Shown one piece after another: positions 8,552-17,863 of a stretch of 64,000 nucleotides of DNA (its first letter is position 1; every line of letters begins with the position of its first letter). A model generated the notes under the pieces. It was not told the origin of the DNA. It made no database searches and worked only from the letters and a program-made list of their open reading frames with translations. Origin of the DNA: Bacillota bacterium (GTDB lineage Bacteria; Bacillota; Clostridia; Christensenellales; Christensenellaceae); NCBI GenBank assembly GCA_023408315.1, contig JAEYKI010000006.1, forward strand, positions 1 to 64,000. The letters are read 5' to 3'. The position numbers and the translations under genes were made by a program.

Positions 8552-8578
8552 AAAAAATCCCCTTTTCGGGGATTTTTT
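8552..8578. terminator. Bidirectional terminator
   Basis: AAAAAATCCCC and GGGGATTTTTT flank a TTTTC loop. It lies between two convergent genes, the flippase-like gene and the pilin, and can terminate both. Confidence 0.88.
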
Positions 8579-8603
8579 ATTTTCTTAATTTTTTAATCTT
8601 TTA

Positions 8604-9014
8604 TCACGGATAGATAGCAGGTGATGAAGTTGACCCAGCAGTTGGGAAATATGTAACGGAATTCACAACGCTATTAGCCCCTACAACAATCTTATAATCA
8701 CCAACGGCGGCAGACCCTGTTACCATAGATCTTACAGAGCTTATCAAAGGCTCGGTTGACTGGCCTTGCGAATAGGTGCCTGCGGACACGCTTCCACCCG
8801 ATGCTAAAATAAACTGTGCCTGCGCCTGCGCTATACCGTAAATCGTTCTGGCGTTTGCTTTTGCCGTTGCACCTGTTGCGCTGCCCACAAAGCTGCTCAT
8901 CACAGGTACCAGTATTGCAACCAGCACGCCGATGATGGCAATCACAACAATCAGCTCAATCAGCGTAAACGCCTTTTTGTTCTTTTTCTTTTTTAACATT
9001 GCCTTATAAAACAT
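8604..9014 (-). CDS. Type IV pilin-like protein
   Basis: A 136-residue prepilin with a basic leader, the processing motif KKA-FTLIEL and a hydrophobic alpha-1 helix, followed by a small Ser/Gly/Thr/Ala-rich head. The residue before the cut is Ala, where Gly is standard. The start at 9014 is preferred because GGAGG sits six bases before it, while an ATG two codons upstream overlaps that site. It is the probable major pilin or a pseudopilin, placed last in the pilus locus and followed by a terminator. Confidence 0.85.
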   Translation of the reverse strand: MFYKAMLKKKKNKKAFTLIELIVVIAIIGVLVAILVPVMSSFVGSATGATAKANARTIYGIAQAQAQFILASGGSVSAGTYSQGQSTEPLISSVRSMVTGSAAVGDYKIVVGANSVVNSVTYFPTAGSTSSPAIYP

Positions 9015-9174
9015 TTTCATCCTCCTTTTTTAATCTTACATCTGCTATGATTACTGATTATCCAAAGTGATAATTCAAGCCATAGTTTATATCGTATGAT
9101 TCTTTAAATACTTTATTAAAATTCAGGTTAATCCGGCCCCTTTTATGGCCTTTTTTGCTAGTATTCTCAAAATT

Positions 9175-9209
9175 AAATAAAAAAACCCGTCCGGCAAAAC
9201 CAAACGGGT
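9175..9209 (-). terminator. Terminator downstream of pilT
   Basis: On the minus strand ACCCGTTTGG pairs with CCGGACGGGT and a run of Ts follows. It separates pilT from the pilin gene, so the pilin probably has its own promoter in the AT-rich DNA at 9020-9170. Confidence 0.8.
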
Positions 9210-9224
9210 CTGCAACAAATTTTA

Positions 9225-10277
9225 TTACAGCATACGGCTGAATTCCTTGGGGTCCACGCAATGCGCCTGCGCTTCCTGCCTGGTGATCAGGCCCTTCCGC
9301 ATCATATCGGCCAGGCAGCCGTCCATGCTCTGCATGCCAAACTGTTTGCCGGTCTGAATAAAACTGTCTATCTGGTGCGTCTTTCCCTCGCGTATCAGGT
9401 TAGAAACCGCGTCTGTGCGCACCAGTATCTCCATGGCGGCCATACGGCCCGGCATGTTTGCCCGGGGCAAAAGCTGTTGCGTAATAACCCCCTGCAGAAT
9501 ATCCGCAAGCTGTATGCGCACCTGCTGCTGCTGGTTTGGGGGGTATACGTCTATAATCCTGTCTATGCTGCTGGCCGCGCCGGAGGTATGCAGGGTGGAT
9601 AGCACCAGATGCCCCGTCTCCGCCGCCGTAATCGCCGCGGATATCGTATCCAGGTCGCGCATCTCGCCCACCAGTATGATGTCCGGGTCCTCCCGCAGCG
9701 CGGCGCGCAGGGCGCTGGCAAAGCCGCAGGTATCGTCTCCCAGTTCCCGCTGGTTTACAATGCAGGTGTTGTGCCTGTGCAGATACTCAATGGGGTCCTC
9801 TATGGTAATAATGTTGCAGGAGCGCGCATGGTTGATATGGTTGATCATGGCGGCCAAAGTGGTGGATTTTCCACTGCCCGTGGGGCCGGTTACAAGGAGC
9901 AGACCCCTTGGCGTCATGGCAAGCTGCCCGATGATTTCCGGCATTTTAAGCCCTTCCAGCGTGGGCAGCTGCGTCGCCAGAATGCGGAACGCCGCCGCCA
10001 GGCTGCCCCGCTGCTTAAACACGTTTACGCGCATCCTGTTGTGGTTGGAAACGAATGCGAAATCCGCGTCCCCCTTGCTTTCCAGGTCCGGCTGCCGGTT
10101 CTCGGGCACAATGGGCATCACCATCTCACGCACATCATCCGGCAGCAGTTTCTTATATCCCGGCACAGGCATAATCTTTCCGTCTATGCGCAAAATGGGC
10201 GGCAAACCCACCGTAATATGCAGGTCGGACGCATTCTGCTCTATTGCCAGTTTAATTAGCTCGTCAATCGTTTCCAT
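9225..10277 (-). CDS. pilT: Type IV pilus retraction ATPase
   Basis: A 350-residue hexameric secretion ATPase that powers pilus retraction. Visible motifs are Walker A GPTGSGKST (about 131-139), the Asp box, Walker B with GEMRD, and the His box with STLHTSGA. The N-terminus LIKLAIEQNASDLHI is the typical PilT opening. An AGGAGGAG site precedes the ATG. It starts eight bases after pilB, so the two are transcriptionally coupled. Its presence predicts retraction, hence twitching or DNA uptake. Confidence 0.93.
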   Translation of the reverse strand: METIDELIKLAIEQNASDLHITVGLPPILRIDGKIMPVPGYKKLLPDDVREMVMPIVPENRQPDLESKGDADFAFVSNHNRMRVNVFKQRGSLAAAFRILATQLPTLEGLKMPEIIGQLAMTPRGLLLVTGPTGSGKSTTLAAMINHINHARSCNIITIEDPIEYLHRHNTCIVNQRELGDDTCGFASALRAALREDPDIILVGEMRDLDTISAAITAAETGHLVLSTLHTSGAASSIDRIIDVYPPNQQQQVRIQLADILQGVITQQLLPRANMPGRMAAMEILVRTDAVSNLIREGKTHQIDSFIQTGKQFGMQSMDGCLADMMRKGLITRQEAQAHCVDPKEFSRML

Positions 10278-10285
10278 AGCTCCTC

Positions 10286-11977
10286 CTAAACCGTATACGT
10301 TGCATCCAGCAATTCGTCCACGGTAGAATCTCCTGCCAAAACGCGCGCGACCATGTCCTGCTTCAAGGTAACGGTGCCGTGTTGCACCGCGTAGGCCAGA
10401 ATGGCTTCGCCGCTCTCTTCCCTTGTAATCATGCCGCGCAGGTTATTATCCATAACAATAATCTCATGTATGGCTGTCCTGCCTTTATACCCCGTAAAAT
10501 TGCAGGCAGAACACCCCTCGCCCTTGTACAGCCGCACGGGCTCGCGAATGCCCAGTATATCCAGTTCCCGCTGCGTTGCCACATACGATTTTTTGCACTC
10601 CGGGCATATCCTGCGCACAAGCCGCTGGGCAATCACGCCCGAGACCGCGGAGGAGACAAGATACGGCTTTACACCCATATCAATCAGCCTGTTCACAGAG
10701 GTCGCGGCGTCGTTGGTATGCAACGTGGATAAAACGATGTGCCCCGTAATGGCCGCCCGGATAGCGATGGACGCGGTTTCCCCGTCGCGAATCTCGCCGA
10801 TCATGATCACGTCCGGATCCTGGCGCAAAATGGACCTAAGGCCGCTCGCAAACGTGAGTCCCGCTTTTTCGTTAATCTGCATCTGGTTCGCGCCGTCTAT
10901 CTTGTACTCCACCGGGTCCTCAATCGTCACAATATTAATCTCCGGCGTCATAATCTCGTTGATCATTGTGTAGAGCGTTGTAGTTTTGCCGCTTCCCGTG
11001 GGGCCTGTCACCAAAATAACGCCGTGCGCAATCTGCACCAGCTTATCGAACATGGCAAGGTTGACTTTGCTGAACCCCAGCGCCTCCTTGGTGGCAAGGT
11101 TGTTGGTGTAGGAACTGGGCAGCAGGCGGATCACCACTTTTTCCCCATACACGGTGGGAAGCGTGGAAATACGCATATCCAGCATCACGCCCTCTATCTC
11201 TGTTTCGCACCTGCCGTCCAGCGGCAGGCGTTTTTCCGCAATGTTCATGGAAGACATGATTTTAAGGCGCGTCACAACGGACGCGTGGGCGTTTGCGCTC
11301 AGCTTTAAAACGTCCCGCAGATGCCCGTCCACGCGCATGCGCACCCGCGTATCCTCCCTGTTCGGTTCAATATGGATGTCGCTCGCGCCCAGCTTGGCCG
11401 CCTGCAAAATCATGGAGTTCACCAGACGCACCACCGGCGCGTTGTCCACCCGGTCGTCCAGGCTGGTTTCTATATTCACCAGGTCGCTCTCCAGGCTGGT
11501 CGTGAATTCCTTGTTCACATCCTTGGCCGCTTCGCTGGTCACCCGGCCCATATAGTATTCGTCTATCGCCCGGTAAATGGAGGAGGGCGGCGATATTACC
11601 GGGCGAATATCCATGCCCGTCATAAAATGCAGGTCTTCTATCACATAAAAGTTCATAGGATCGCTCATAGCCACAAACAGGGTCTTGCCCCGCTTTTCAA
11701 TGGCCAGGAGGCCGTTTGAACGCGCAAAATCTTCCCGGATCAGATGCACCACCGCGGGATTGATTTTTATGTTCGCCAGGTTGATGTAATCCGTTTTCAG
11801 GCGCAACGCAAGCGCGCGGGTAAAGTCCGTCTCGCTCACATACCCCTTTTTAACCAGTATGTCCCCTATTTTCTGCCCCGTTTGCTTTTGCAAAAGCAGG
11901 GCTTCCTCCAACTGCCGATCCGTTATCAGGTTTTCCCTGAGCAGTATCTGGCCAATCTGCACGTTTCTTTCCGCCAT
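10286..11977 (-). CDS. pilB: Type IV pilus assembly ATPase
   Basis: A 563-residue extension ATPase. It has an N-terminal MshE/GspE domain (about 1-150), Walker A GPTGSGKTTT (about 325-334), an Asp box with EDPVEY, Walker B with GEIRDGETA, and a tetracysteine zinc site made of CPEC and CSAC near 460-495. It is divergent from pilD and leads pilT. The start is supported by an AGGTGAAG site. Confidence 0.93.
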   Translation of the reverse strand: MAERNVQIGQILLRENLITDRQLEEALLLQKQTGQKIGDILVKKGYVSETDFTRALALRLKTDYINLANIKINPAVVHLIREDFARSNGLLAIEKRGKTLFVAMSDPMNFYVIEDLHFMTGMDIRPVISPPSSIYRAIDEYYMGRVTSEAAKDVNKEFTTSLESDLVNIETSLDDRVDNAPVVRLVNSMILQAAKLGASDIHIEPNREDTRVRMRVDGHLRDVLKLSANAHASVVTRLKIMSSMNIAEKRLPLDGRCETEIEGVMLDMRISTLPTVYGEKVVIRLLPSSYTNNLATKEALGFSKVNLAMFDKLVQIAHGVILVTGPTGSGKTTTLYTMINEIMTPEINIVTIEDPVEYKIDGANQMQINEKAGLTFASGLRSILRQDPDVIMIGEIRDGETASIAIRAAITGHIVLSTLHTNDAATSVNRLIDMGVKPYLVSSAVSGVIAQRLVRRICPECKKSYVATQRELDILGIREPVRLYKGEGCSACNFTGYKGRTAIHEIIVMDNNLRGMITREESGEAILAYAVQHGTVTLKQDMVARVLAGDSTVDELLDATYTV

Positions 11978-12018
11978 ATTACTTCACCTGTTCTTGTCAA
12001 TCATTTTATATTTTCCTG

Positions 12019-12048
12019 TTGTAATCAGGCCGCATCATCCAATATAAT
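12019..12048 (+). promoter_or_regulatory. Promoter of pilD predicting a leaderless mRNA
   Basis: TTGTAA (12019-12024) and TATAAT (12043-12048) are 18 bases apart. Seven bases past the -10 box is the A of the pilD ATG at 12055, and no Shine-Dalgarno sequence fits in the six bases between. Confidence 0.6.
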
Positions 12049-12054
12049 AAACCT

Positions 12055-12825
12055 ATGTTACCATTCGATGTTTTTTGGCCCTTTGCGCTTGCGCTGGGGA
12101 TGTGCATAGGCAGTTTTTTAAACGTATGCATCTACCGCATTCCAAACGGCCTGTCCGTTGCCAGGGGCTCTTCCGTATGCCCCCAATGCAGCCACCGCCT
12201 GCGCGCGCGGGACCTGGTCCCTGTCTTCAGCTTTCTGTTTTTGCGCGGCCGGTGCCGCTATTGCCGGGAACCCATCAGTCCCGTTTACCCGGTTGTTGAA
12301 CTGGCCACGGGAGCGCTGTTCCTGCTTTCGTTTTATGTATGGGGCGCAGGGCTTCAAACGCTTGTGGCCTGGATTACAATATCCGTTTTAATCACGGCTT
12401 CCATGATAGACATACTCACCATGGAGATACCGGACGGCGTATCCATTGCCCTTGCCATAGCGGGCGCAATCTCTTTCCTTATCCCCGATGCCGCCTGGCA
12501 TAGCCGCCTTTGGGGCGTAGCCGCCGCGGCAGGCCCCCTGCTGCTGATCCACATTTTCTCCAAGGGCGCCGCAATGGGCTTTGGAGACGTTAAGCTGATG
12601 GCCGCCGCCGGACTTATTCTGGGCATACGCCTTTCACTCTTTGCGCTGTTTGCGGCCGTACTCTTTGGCGCGGCGCTAAGCGTTTTTCTGCTGGCGCTCC
12701 GGATCAAAAAACGCCGGGACGAAATTCCCTTTGTCCCCATGCTCTCATTCGGAATCATATTCTCCATGTTTTTGGGCGGGCCCGTCATCACATGGTATCT
12801 CTCCGCAATCGGCCTGCAGCTCTAG
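12055..12825 (+). CDS. pilD: Prepilin peptidase/N-methyltransferase
   Basis: A 256-residue polytopic aspartic peptidase that cleaves the leaders of prepilins and N-methylates the new end. It has the cytoplasmic zinc motif CPxC...CxxC (about 43-76), the N-terminal bacterial domain, and both catalytic Asp residues, one in IDILTMEIPD and one in GFGDVKLM. It is the only gene of the pilus cluster on the plus strand, divergent from pilB. Its stop overlaps by four bases the stop of the convergent pseudopilin gene. Confidence 0.92.
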   Translation: MLPFDVFWPFALALGMCIGSFLNVCIYRIPNGLSVARGSSVCPQCSHRLRARDLVPVFSFLFLRGRCRYCREPISPVYPVVELATGALFLLSFYVWGAGLQTLVAWITISVLITASMIDILTMEIPDGVSIALAIAGAISFLIPDAAWHSRLWGVAAAAGPLLLIHIFSKGAAMGFGDVKLMAAAGLILGIRLSLFALFAAVLFGAALSVFLLALRIKKRRDEIPFVPMLSFGIIFSMFLGGPVITWYLSAIGLQL

Positions 12826-13355
12826 GCGGACGCAACAGGCTCTGTGAGCCATTGGTAGCACAGATAATCAATGCTTCCTCCGCTGTCGGTTACGTTCGCC
12901 GTGTTCTGGTTTTGTATGGTGGTGGTCAGCGAACTGGCAATGGTATCATCCGTGGCATACTTGGCTTTTACCGTGATCTGCACCGAATTGCCGGAACTGC
13001 TGCACGTCATTTCCACCGTATATCCATTATAATAGTCCGATCCAAAAACGTCGGTTGCGGAGGCTTTGCCGGTATCCCTCATGAGCAGTTTGCCGCCGCT
13101 TGCATACAGATACCTGTTGGAATCCCCGGAAACAACGCTGCTTACTATTTTAAGATTTGTCCCAAACCGCGCCTGCGGCTCCACCACCTGCATCACGCCG
13201 CTTGCAATCATTTTAGCCTGCGCCTGCTTCTGCATTTTGGCAAACATGTTTCCCGCGGGCGTCATAATGGATACCACCGCCACGCCCAGAATTGCGACCA
13301 GCGCGATCACAACCACCATTTCCACCAGCGTAAAGCCCTTTTTGCTCTTCTTCAT
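12822..13355 (-). CDS. Type IV prepilin-like protein (pseudopilin)
   Basis: A 177-residue prepilin with the motif KKG-FTLVEM and a hydrophobic helix, here with the standard Gly before the cut. The head contains alternating beta-prone segments. ATG at 13355 is preferred over GTG at 13364 because AAAGG is spaced eight bases from the ATG. It overlaps the end of pilD and follows the next pseudopilin by 11 bases. Confidence 0.85.
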   Translation of the reverse strand: MKKSKKGFTLVEMVVVIALVAILGVAVVSIMTPAGNMFAKMQKQAQAKMIASGVMQVVEPQARFGTNLKIVSSVVSGDSNRYLYASGGKLLMRDTGKASATDVFGSDYYNGYTVEMTCSSSGNSVQITVKAKYATDDTIASSLTTTIQNQNTANVTDSGGSIDYLCYQWLTEPVASA

Positions 13356-13366
13356 TCTGCGCACCT

Positions 13367-13672
13367 TTATGAACCGGACGGCACAAACGCATAAAGCGAT
13401 ATGCCGCTGTTTGCATCCTTGGAGGTATACAGCGTGCCGCCGCAGGTTATGCCGTTGCCAAGGTTGATGGAAGCGGAACTGGGTACGGCATTTGGCGTAT
13501 CCTGTTCCAGCGCGGCAGCGGCATTGTTCAGCCCAATATTCCTCTTTTCCGCCGCGCTCTGCAGGTTGGCGGCGGGAACCAGAATGCTTAAAAGCATAAC
13601 GGAAACAATGGCGATGAGCGCAAGGCTTACGATCATTTCCACCAGCGTAAACGCTTTTTTAGTTTTTTTCAT
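13367..13672 (-). CDS. Small type IV prepilin-like protein (pseudopilin)
   Basis: A 101-residue prepilin with the processing motif KKA-FTLVEM, again Ala before the cut, and a hydrophobic helix of about 20 residues. The head is short, so a minor pilin is more likely than a major one. The start at 13672 has GGGAGG at a good distance. The longer frame from 13702 begins inside the preceding gene. Confidence 0.82.
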   Translation of the reverse strand: MKKTKKAFTLVEMIVSLALIAIVSVMLLSILVPAANLQSAAEKRNIGLNNAAAALEQDTPNAVPSSASINLGNGITCGGTLYTSKDANSGISLYAFVPSGS

Positions 13673-13688
13673 ACTGCCGCCTCCCTTC

Positions 13689-15428
13689 TCAATTGCCCAC
13701 ATAGGTGCCTACTGTTTTATCGTATGTCCAGCCGCCCGAGCTGCCGCCCGAACCGCCGCTGCTTATATTTGGAGCCATGTATTTATATGTCATCGTAGTC
13801 CATGAATTAAATATAATGCTTGAAGCCGTTATAGCCCCATACAATTTCGGCGTGCCATTATAGGTACCGTTTTCCATGTCCGCAGTTGTGTAATAAGGAG
13901 CATAAATAAATCCATACAGCATATATCCGTCATTAAACGTTATTTTTGCATTGGATGAGAGGTTCGCATTCGGTTGAAATGTTGTAACAATATATAAAGT
14001 TGGAGTCTCAGTAACATTTTGGTTATTAAAATAATTAATATTTCCAAAAACAGACATGGGCCCATTTCCTGTCGTATTCAGGTTTACGTAATTGTTGTTT
14101 CCGTCGTCCAATAAAATATATACATTATGGGTTCCTAATGTAAGAAAATCCACGCCGTTGGTTATATTCACAGTGTTGCTGCCATCAGATGATTTCAGGG
14201 TTATATACAAATCCTGATTGCTTTTTGTTGTATCAAATACAACCTTTGAGTCATATGCAAATCCAGATAACATAAGGGTGCAACTTTGATCTACATAATA
14301 ATAAGCACTCTGCGCAGCCAAGTTTAGGTTCTTTTGATTGGCGGCCATTGTACTTCTTAAAGTACCCGATACCGACCATACGGCTGGGGCAGTTGTATCT
14401 ATTGTTACTGTTGTTTGCGTTACTTGAGTAGCGGTTCCCGTATATACTGTTCCTCCAAAATACAGCCATGACGGAAAATAAGGAGCCCCGCCGTTTGTAT
14501 ATATATTACCGTTTACTGAACCATTGTTAATGGTAACTTTACCTATAGCATATATGTTGCGGACAGATCCATTATCCATTTGAAAAGTACCGTTTGTATG
14601 GACGTCACCGTTAATCACACCGTTTTGATTGTAAATATAACCGTTTGCAGATATCGTTCCGTTAATCGTCCTATTGTCTTTAATCGTTACGCTTCCGGCG
14701 GCCTTTATAGAACCCGTAAGCGATGAACCTCCCGAAAAGGTAACATTTCCACCCGAAATAATATCCGCATATACAGCACCGTTATTAATAGTAACATTGC
14801 CTGTTGCACGTATCGTGATCGGCTTGGCTGCAGAACCAAGAGAAAAACTGCTAATTAAATTTCCGTCAATATCAATATCACCTGTAACGGTACCGGAACT
14901 TAAGGTTATGTCCTTACCGGTATCAATTATCTTCATATCCCCATCTATATAATTAGATACAAAAGAATCGCTGACGGTAGGCGGCAGCCCTGTTGACTGA
15001 GCTATCATGCTTAAGGTGCCGGTCTGGTTGATTGTGCCGTGAACCACACTGTACATCTTGGATTCGCTGCCCTGCTTCCACTTTGGATACCAGGCATCCA
15101 CAGCAATTTTAAAGTCTGTTGTGGAACCCTTATAACTGCTTATAGTATAGATATAAGTCCCAAGTTTTGAATCCGAAAGGGGGCTGGAACTGGTTCCGCC
15201 GTTAATGGTTTTAGTAGCGTCGGGCACTATATTCCCTGCTTTTATCTGGGATATTACCGCATCCAGCACAGACTTTGCGGTCAGATCCGCCTGCCTCTGG
15301 GATAAATTCACGCTGGTCTGCCCAGAGGAGCTTCCGGCAACGGCAACAACGCCCAGGCCTATAATCATCACAAAGGCCATGAGCATTATGACAAGAACCA
15401 TGGATGCGCCGCGCCTGGATTTAAACAT
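13689..15428 (-). CDS. PilX-like minor pilin or tip protein with a beta-solenoid region
   Basis: A 579-residue protein. The N-terminus RRGASMVLVIML plus a hydrophobic helix is of PilX type and lacks the FTLxE motif. From about 150 to 320 there are many short repeats rich in Gly, Asn, Val, Thr and Ile, with recurring units such as GNVTINNG and GSVTIKD, which predict a right-handed beta-helix of the kind found in adhesins and polymer-forming proteins. The C-terminus is Gly/Ser-rich. Codon use is more AT-rich than its neighbours. I infer a large surface-exposed minor pilin, perhaps an adhesin. Confidence 0.7.
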   Translation of the reverse strand: MFKSRRGASMVLVIMLMAFVMIIGLGVVAVAGSSSGQTSVNLSQRQADLTAKSVLDAVISQIKAGNIVPDATKTINGGTSSSPLSDSKLGTYIYTISSYKGSTTDFKIAVDAWYPKWKQGSESKMYSVVHGTINQTGTLSMIAQSTGLPPTVSDSFVSNYIDGDMKIIDTGKDITLSSGTVTGDIDIDGNLISSFSLGSAAKPITIRATGNVTINNGAVYADIISGGNVTFSGGSSLTGSIKAAGSVTIKDNRTINGTISANGYIYNQNGVINGDVHTNGTFQMDNGSVRNIYAIGKVTINNGSVNGNIYTNGGAPYFPSWLYFGGTVYTGTATQVTQTTVTIDTTAPAVWSVSGTLRSTMAANQKNLNLAAQSAYYYVDQSCTLMLSGFAYDSKVVFDTTKSNQDLYITLKSSDGSNTVNITNGVDFLTLGTHNVYILLDDGNNNYVNLNTTGNGPMSVFGNINYFNNQNVTETPTLYIVTTFQPNANLSSNAKITFNDGYMLYGFIYAPYYTTADMENGTYNGTPKLYGAITASSIIFNSWTTMTYKYMAPNISSGGSGGSSGGWTYDKTVGTYVGN

Positions 15429-15442
15429 CTTGATCTACCCCT

Positions 15443-16297
15443 TTACTGCGCCGGAGCAGACTCGGACGCCGCGGGCGTTGGCGTTGGCGCCGGGGCCGCG
15501 GTCATCAAAACGCTCTGGCCCGCCGGAGATGGAAAGCTGTAGCTCTCGGCGCTGCCCGAGAGCAGGGGCGCGCTGTAGAAGCGCACGGTTATGGCAAGGG
15601 TTTTTGCGCCCGTTGAGTCGCTGGATATCCCGAACGCATCCACCGTAAGCGCGCGTCCGCTTGCGTATAAGGCGTCCATAAACTTGGATATACCCTCGTA
15701 ACTGCCCGAAGCGGTAAGCGTAAGCTGTTCGCAATCAAGGCCCGGTTTTTGCGTGGCCTCCGGGCTGGGGCTTGCGTTCAGGGCCTGAGCCGCATTCTGC
15801 GGATTGGCCGCGTCCGAAGCCGCAGGTTGGGCGGAAGCTGCCGCGCTATCGGAAGGAGCGGGCGTTTGAATGCCGTTTGCCGCATTCGCCGCTTCCTGCA
15901 GTGTAAGTCCCGTCGGTTGCGCGCCCGCCTGCCCCGCAGTTCCCGTTCCATAATCCGGATATGCGGGCGTCAGGTTGGAATAGGAGGTGGATATTTTGGT
16001 CAATCCGTTTTGCCCAAGCAGCGTATCCACCCAATATTCAAGCTGCTCGCGGTCTATACTTTGCGCAAAAGGCTTGGAGAGTTCTTCTGATTTTGCTTTG
16101 GCCTGGCTGATCTGCGTATCCAGCGAGCTTGTGTTTGCCCCCTGGGCAGCCAGTTGCGCGCTTAAGGTGTCAAGCTGGACCTGCTTGTCCGTATACGACT
16201 GGTACTGCGGCAGAATCAGGTACGTAACGCTGAAATATATCAGCGCAACAATGCCCAGTAAAAACAACAGTGTAACTTCACGCCGTGTCAGTTTCAT
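15443..16297 (-). CDS. pilO: Type IV pilus inner-membrane alignment protein
   Basis: A 284-residue bitopic protein: a short cytoplasmic start, one membrane helix (about 10-30), a coiled coil (about 38-75), a long Ala/Pro/Ser-rich linker (about 115-175) and a C-terminal ferredoxin-like domain. This is the PilO plan with an unusually long linker. Its ATG overlaps the stop of pilN as ATGA, so the two are translationally coupled. It stabilises the platform with PilM and PilN. Confidence 0.78.
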   Translation of the reverse strand: MKLTRREVTLLFLLGIVALIYFSVTYLILPQYQSYTDKQVQLDTLSAQLAAQGANTSSLDTQISQAKAKSEELSKPFAQSIDREQLEYWVDTLLGQNGLTKISTSYSNLTPAYPDYGTGTAGQAGAQPTGLTLQEAANAANGIQTPAPSDSAAASAQPAASDAANPQNAAQALNASPSPEATQKPGLDCEQLTLTASGSYEGISKFMDALYASGRALTVDAFGISSDSTGAKTLAITVRFYSAPLLSGSAESYSFPSPAGQSVLMTAAPAPTPTPAASESAPAQ

Positions 16298-16884
16298 TGC
16301 GCCACGCCCCCTTTCAAGTGGCAACCCACAGAATACTGGTATTTACCGGCTGTGCCCGGCGTTTCAGGGGCCATATAGTTGCTTCCGGCATACACTACCG
16401 CATCAAAGTAAGCGGATGTTTTAAGGGCGGCTGCAAAGTTGGCCGGAGAATCCGCACCGGCCGCAACGCCGGTCAGCGTAAGCACCCCGTCCTGCATATT
16501 TATGCCGCTCACCGTTACATCGGAAGGCATGCATTTGGCTATATCGTTCAGCAGCGCCAGATTCAGCTTGGGAAAAGCCCCCAGCTCTTTCTGAAACCCG
16601 GTTAAAGCGGTGTTGTATGCGCCAATGGCAATCAGCTGGTTTTGCTTGTCCCCCGTGTTGCCCGCGCCCGGCTCGCCCGCCTGGAGCATTGCAATGTTTT
16701 GCGCCGCAGCATCTATCTGGGAATCCAGAGACGCCTCCGCGTATTTTAAATATCCATAAAAGCCGCCCAGCACCACCGCGCATAGGATCAGCAGCACAAA
16801 CCCAAAAGAAAAACCTCTGGATGTTTTTTGCGGCGCGCTTTTTTTAATTCCTTCAAAAAGATTGATATCTCTCACCAGGGCCAC
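16294..16884 (-). CDS. pilN: Type IV pilus assembly protein
   Basis: A 196-residue bitopic protein. The cytoplasmic N-terminus carries the conserved RDINLFEG (about 5-12), the peptide that PilM binds. A membrane helix follows (about 27-47), then a coiled coil and a small C-terminal domain. It begins one base after pilM ends and overlaps pilO. Confidence 0.85.
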   Translation of the reverse strand: MALVRDINLFEGIKKSAPQKTSRGFSFGFVLLILCAVVLGGFYGYLKYAEASLDSQIDAAAQNIAMLQAGEPGAGNTGDKQNQLIAIGAYNTALTGFQKELGAFPKLNLALLNDIAKCMPSDVTVSGINMQDGVLTLTGVAAGADSPANFAAALKTSAYFDAVVYAGSNYMAPETPGTAGKYQYSVGCHLKGGVAQ

Positions 16885-16885
16885 C

Positions 16886-17833
16886 TCACAGTCTTACCTG
16901 CGCGCCAAGCGCATTGATGAATTCCTTCAGGCTTTCGTCCCGGAATGTGGGGCTCCGCCTGCTCTCTATCAGGTGCACGTCCGCATTCAGATAATCGTGC
17001 AGCAACTCCGTCATGCCCGCAAAGTTTGCGGCGCCGCCGCAAATGAACAGCTTGGTTTCTTTTACCCGGAAATCGCTGGAAATCAAAAACTGCAATATGC
17101 GCTGTATCTCGTCTCCCACTGCGCCAAGGTAAGCGGTAAAATCCGCGTCCTGTTCAAGCTCGCGTTTCATCTTGTCCTGCAGCGTATCCACATGTTTTTT
17201 AACGGCTTCGTCCACTTCTATTTTAACGCAGCGGCTGTAGACCAGTATCTTTTTCTCGAATATGTTAAAGCTGATAAAATTATAGCCAATATCCGCAATC
17301 ACGTCCATTCGCTGCTCTCCCGACTGTTTGATCAGGTTGCCCCACGAAACCAGCTTGCGGATGACGTTTGGCCCCACGTCCAGCGCCACCGGAACAAGCC
17401 CAATCTGCAAAAGCATTTTCCGGTAAGATTCAGATACGCGCGTGGGCAGCCCAAAGGTATACGCCCGGTTCACCCCGTCCTCCTGCGTCTGCAGAAAATA
17501 CTCCACCTTATAGTTATCGTCCCCCAAAAAAGATTCCACCTCGTTGTACACAATCATGTCTATGTTCTTGGGGTCCGTTTTGGGCAGCTTAATCTCGCGG
17601 ATCACAATTTCCGGGCTGGTAATCACAACAGACGCCCGTTTTTCCTTCACTTCATATTCTTCCAGCGTATCTCGTATTGCTTCCACCACGCTGTCAAAAT
17701 CAACCACCAGGCCGTTCGAGACGGCGTTTTCCGGTGTCTCCAGCAATATCTGGCTTTTCAGCGCCACGTTTTTGGGCGAAGGATCGGCATATATTATTTT
17801 TATATTCCGGCTTCCTATGTCAATCGTCAGCAT
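16886..17833 (-). CDS. pilM: Type IV pilus actin-like ATPase
   Basis: A 315-residue cytoplasmic protein of the FtsA/actin fold. The phosphate-1 motif is IDIGSRNIK near the start, the second phosphate motif IADIGYN is in mid-protein and the adenosine motif FICGGAANF is near 255. ATG at 17833 is preferred over GTG at 17842 because AGGGG is eight bases from the ATG and overlaps the GTG. It binds the PilN tail and links to PilB and PilC. Confidence 0.88.
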   Translation of the reverse strand: MLTIDIGSRNIKIIYADPSPKNVALKSQILLETPENAVSNGLVVDFDSVVEAIRDTLEEYEVKEKRASVVITSPEIVIREIKLPKTDPKNIDMIVYNEVESFLGDDNYKVEYFLQTQEDGVNRAYTFGLPTRVSESYRKMLLQIGLVPVALDVGPNVIRKLVSWGNLIKQSGEQRMDVIADIGYNFISFNIFEKKILVYSRCVKIEVDEAVKKHVDTLQDKMKRELEQDADFTAYLGAVGDEIQRILQFLISSDFRVKETKLFICGGAANFAGMTELLHDYLNADVHLIESRRSPTFRDESLKEFINALGAQVRL

Positions 17834-17863
17834 TTCATACACCCCTGCTCTAAACTAATCAAA

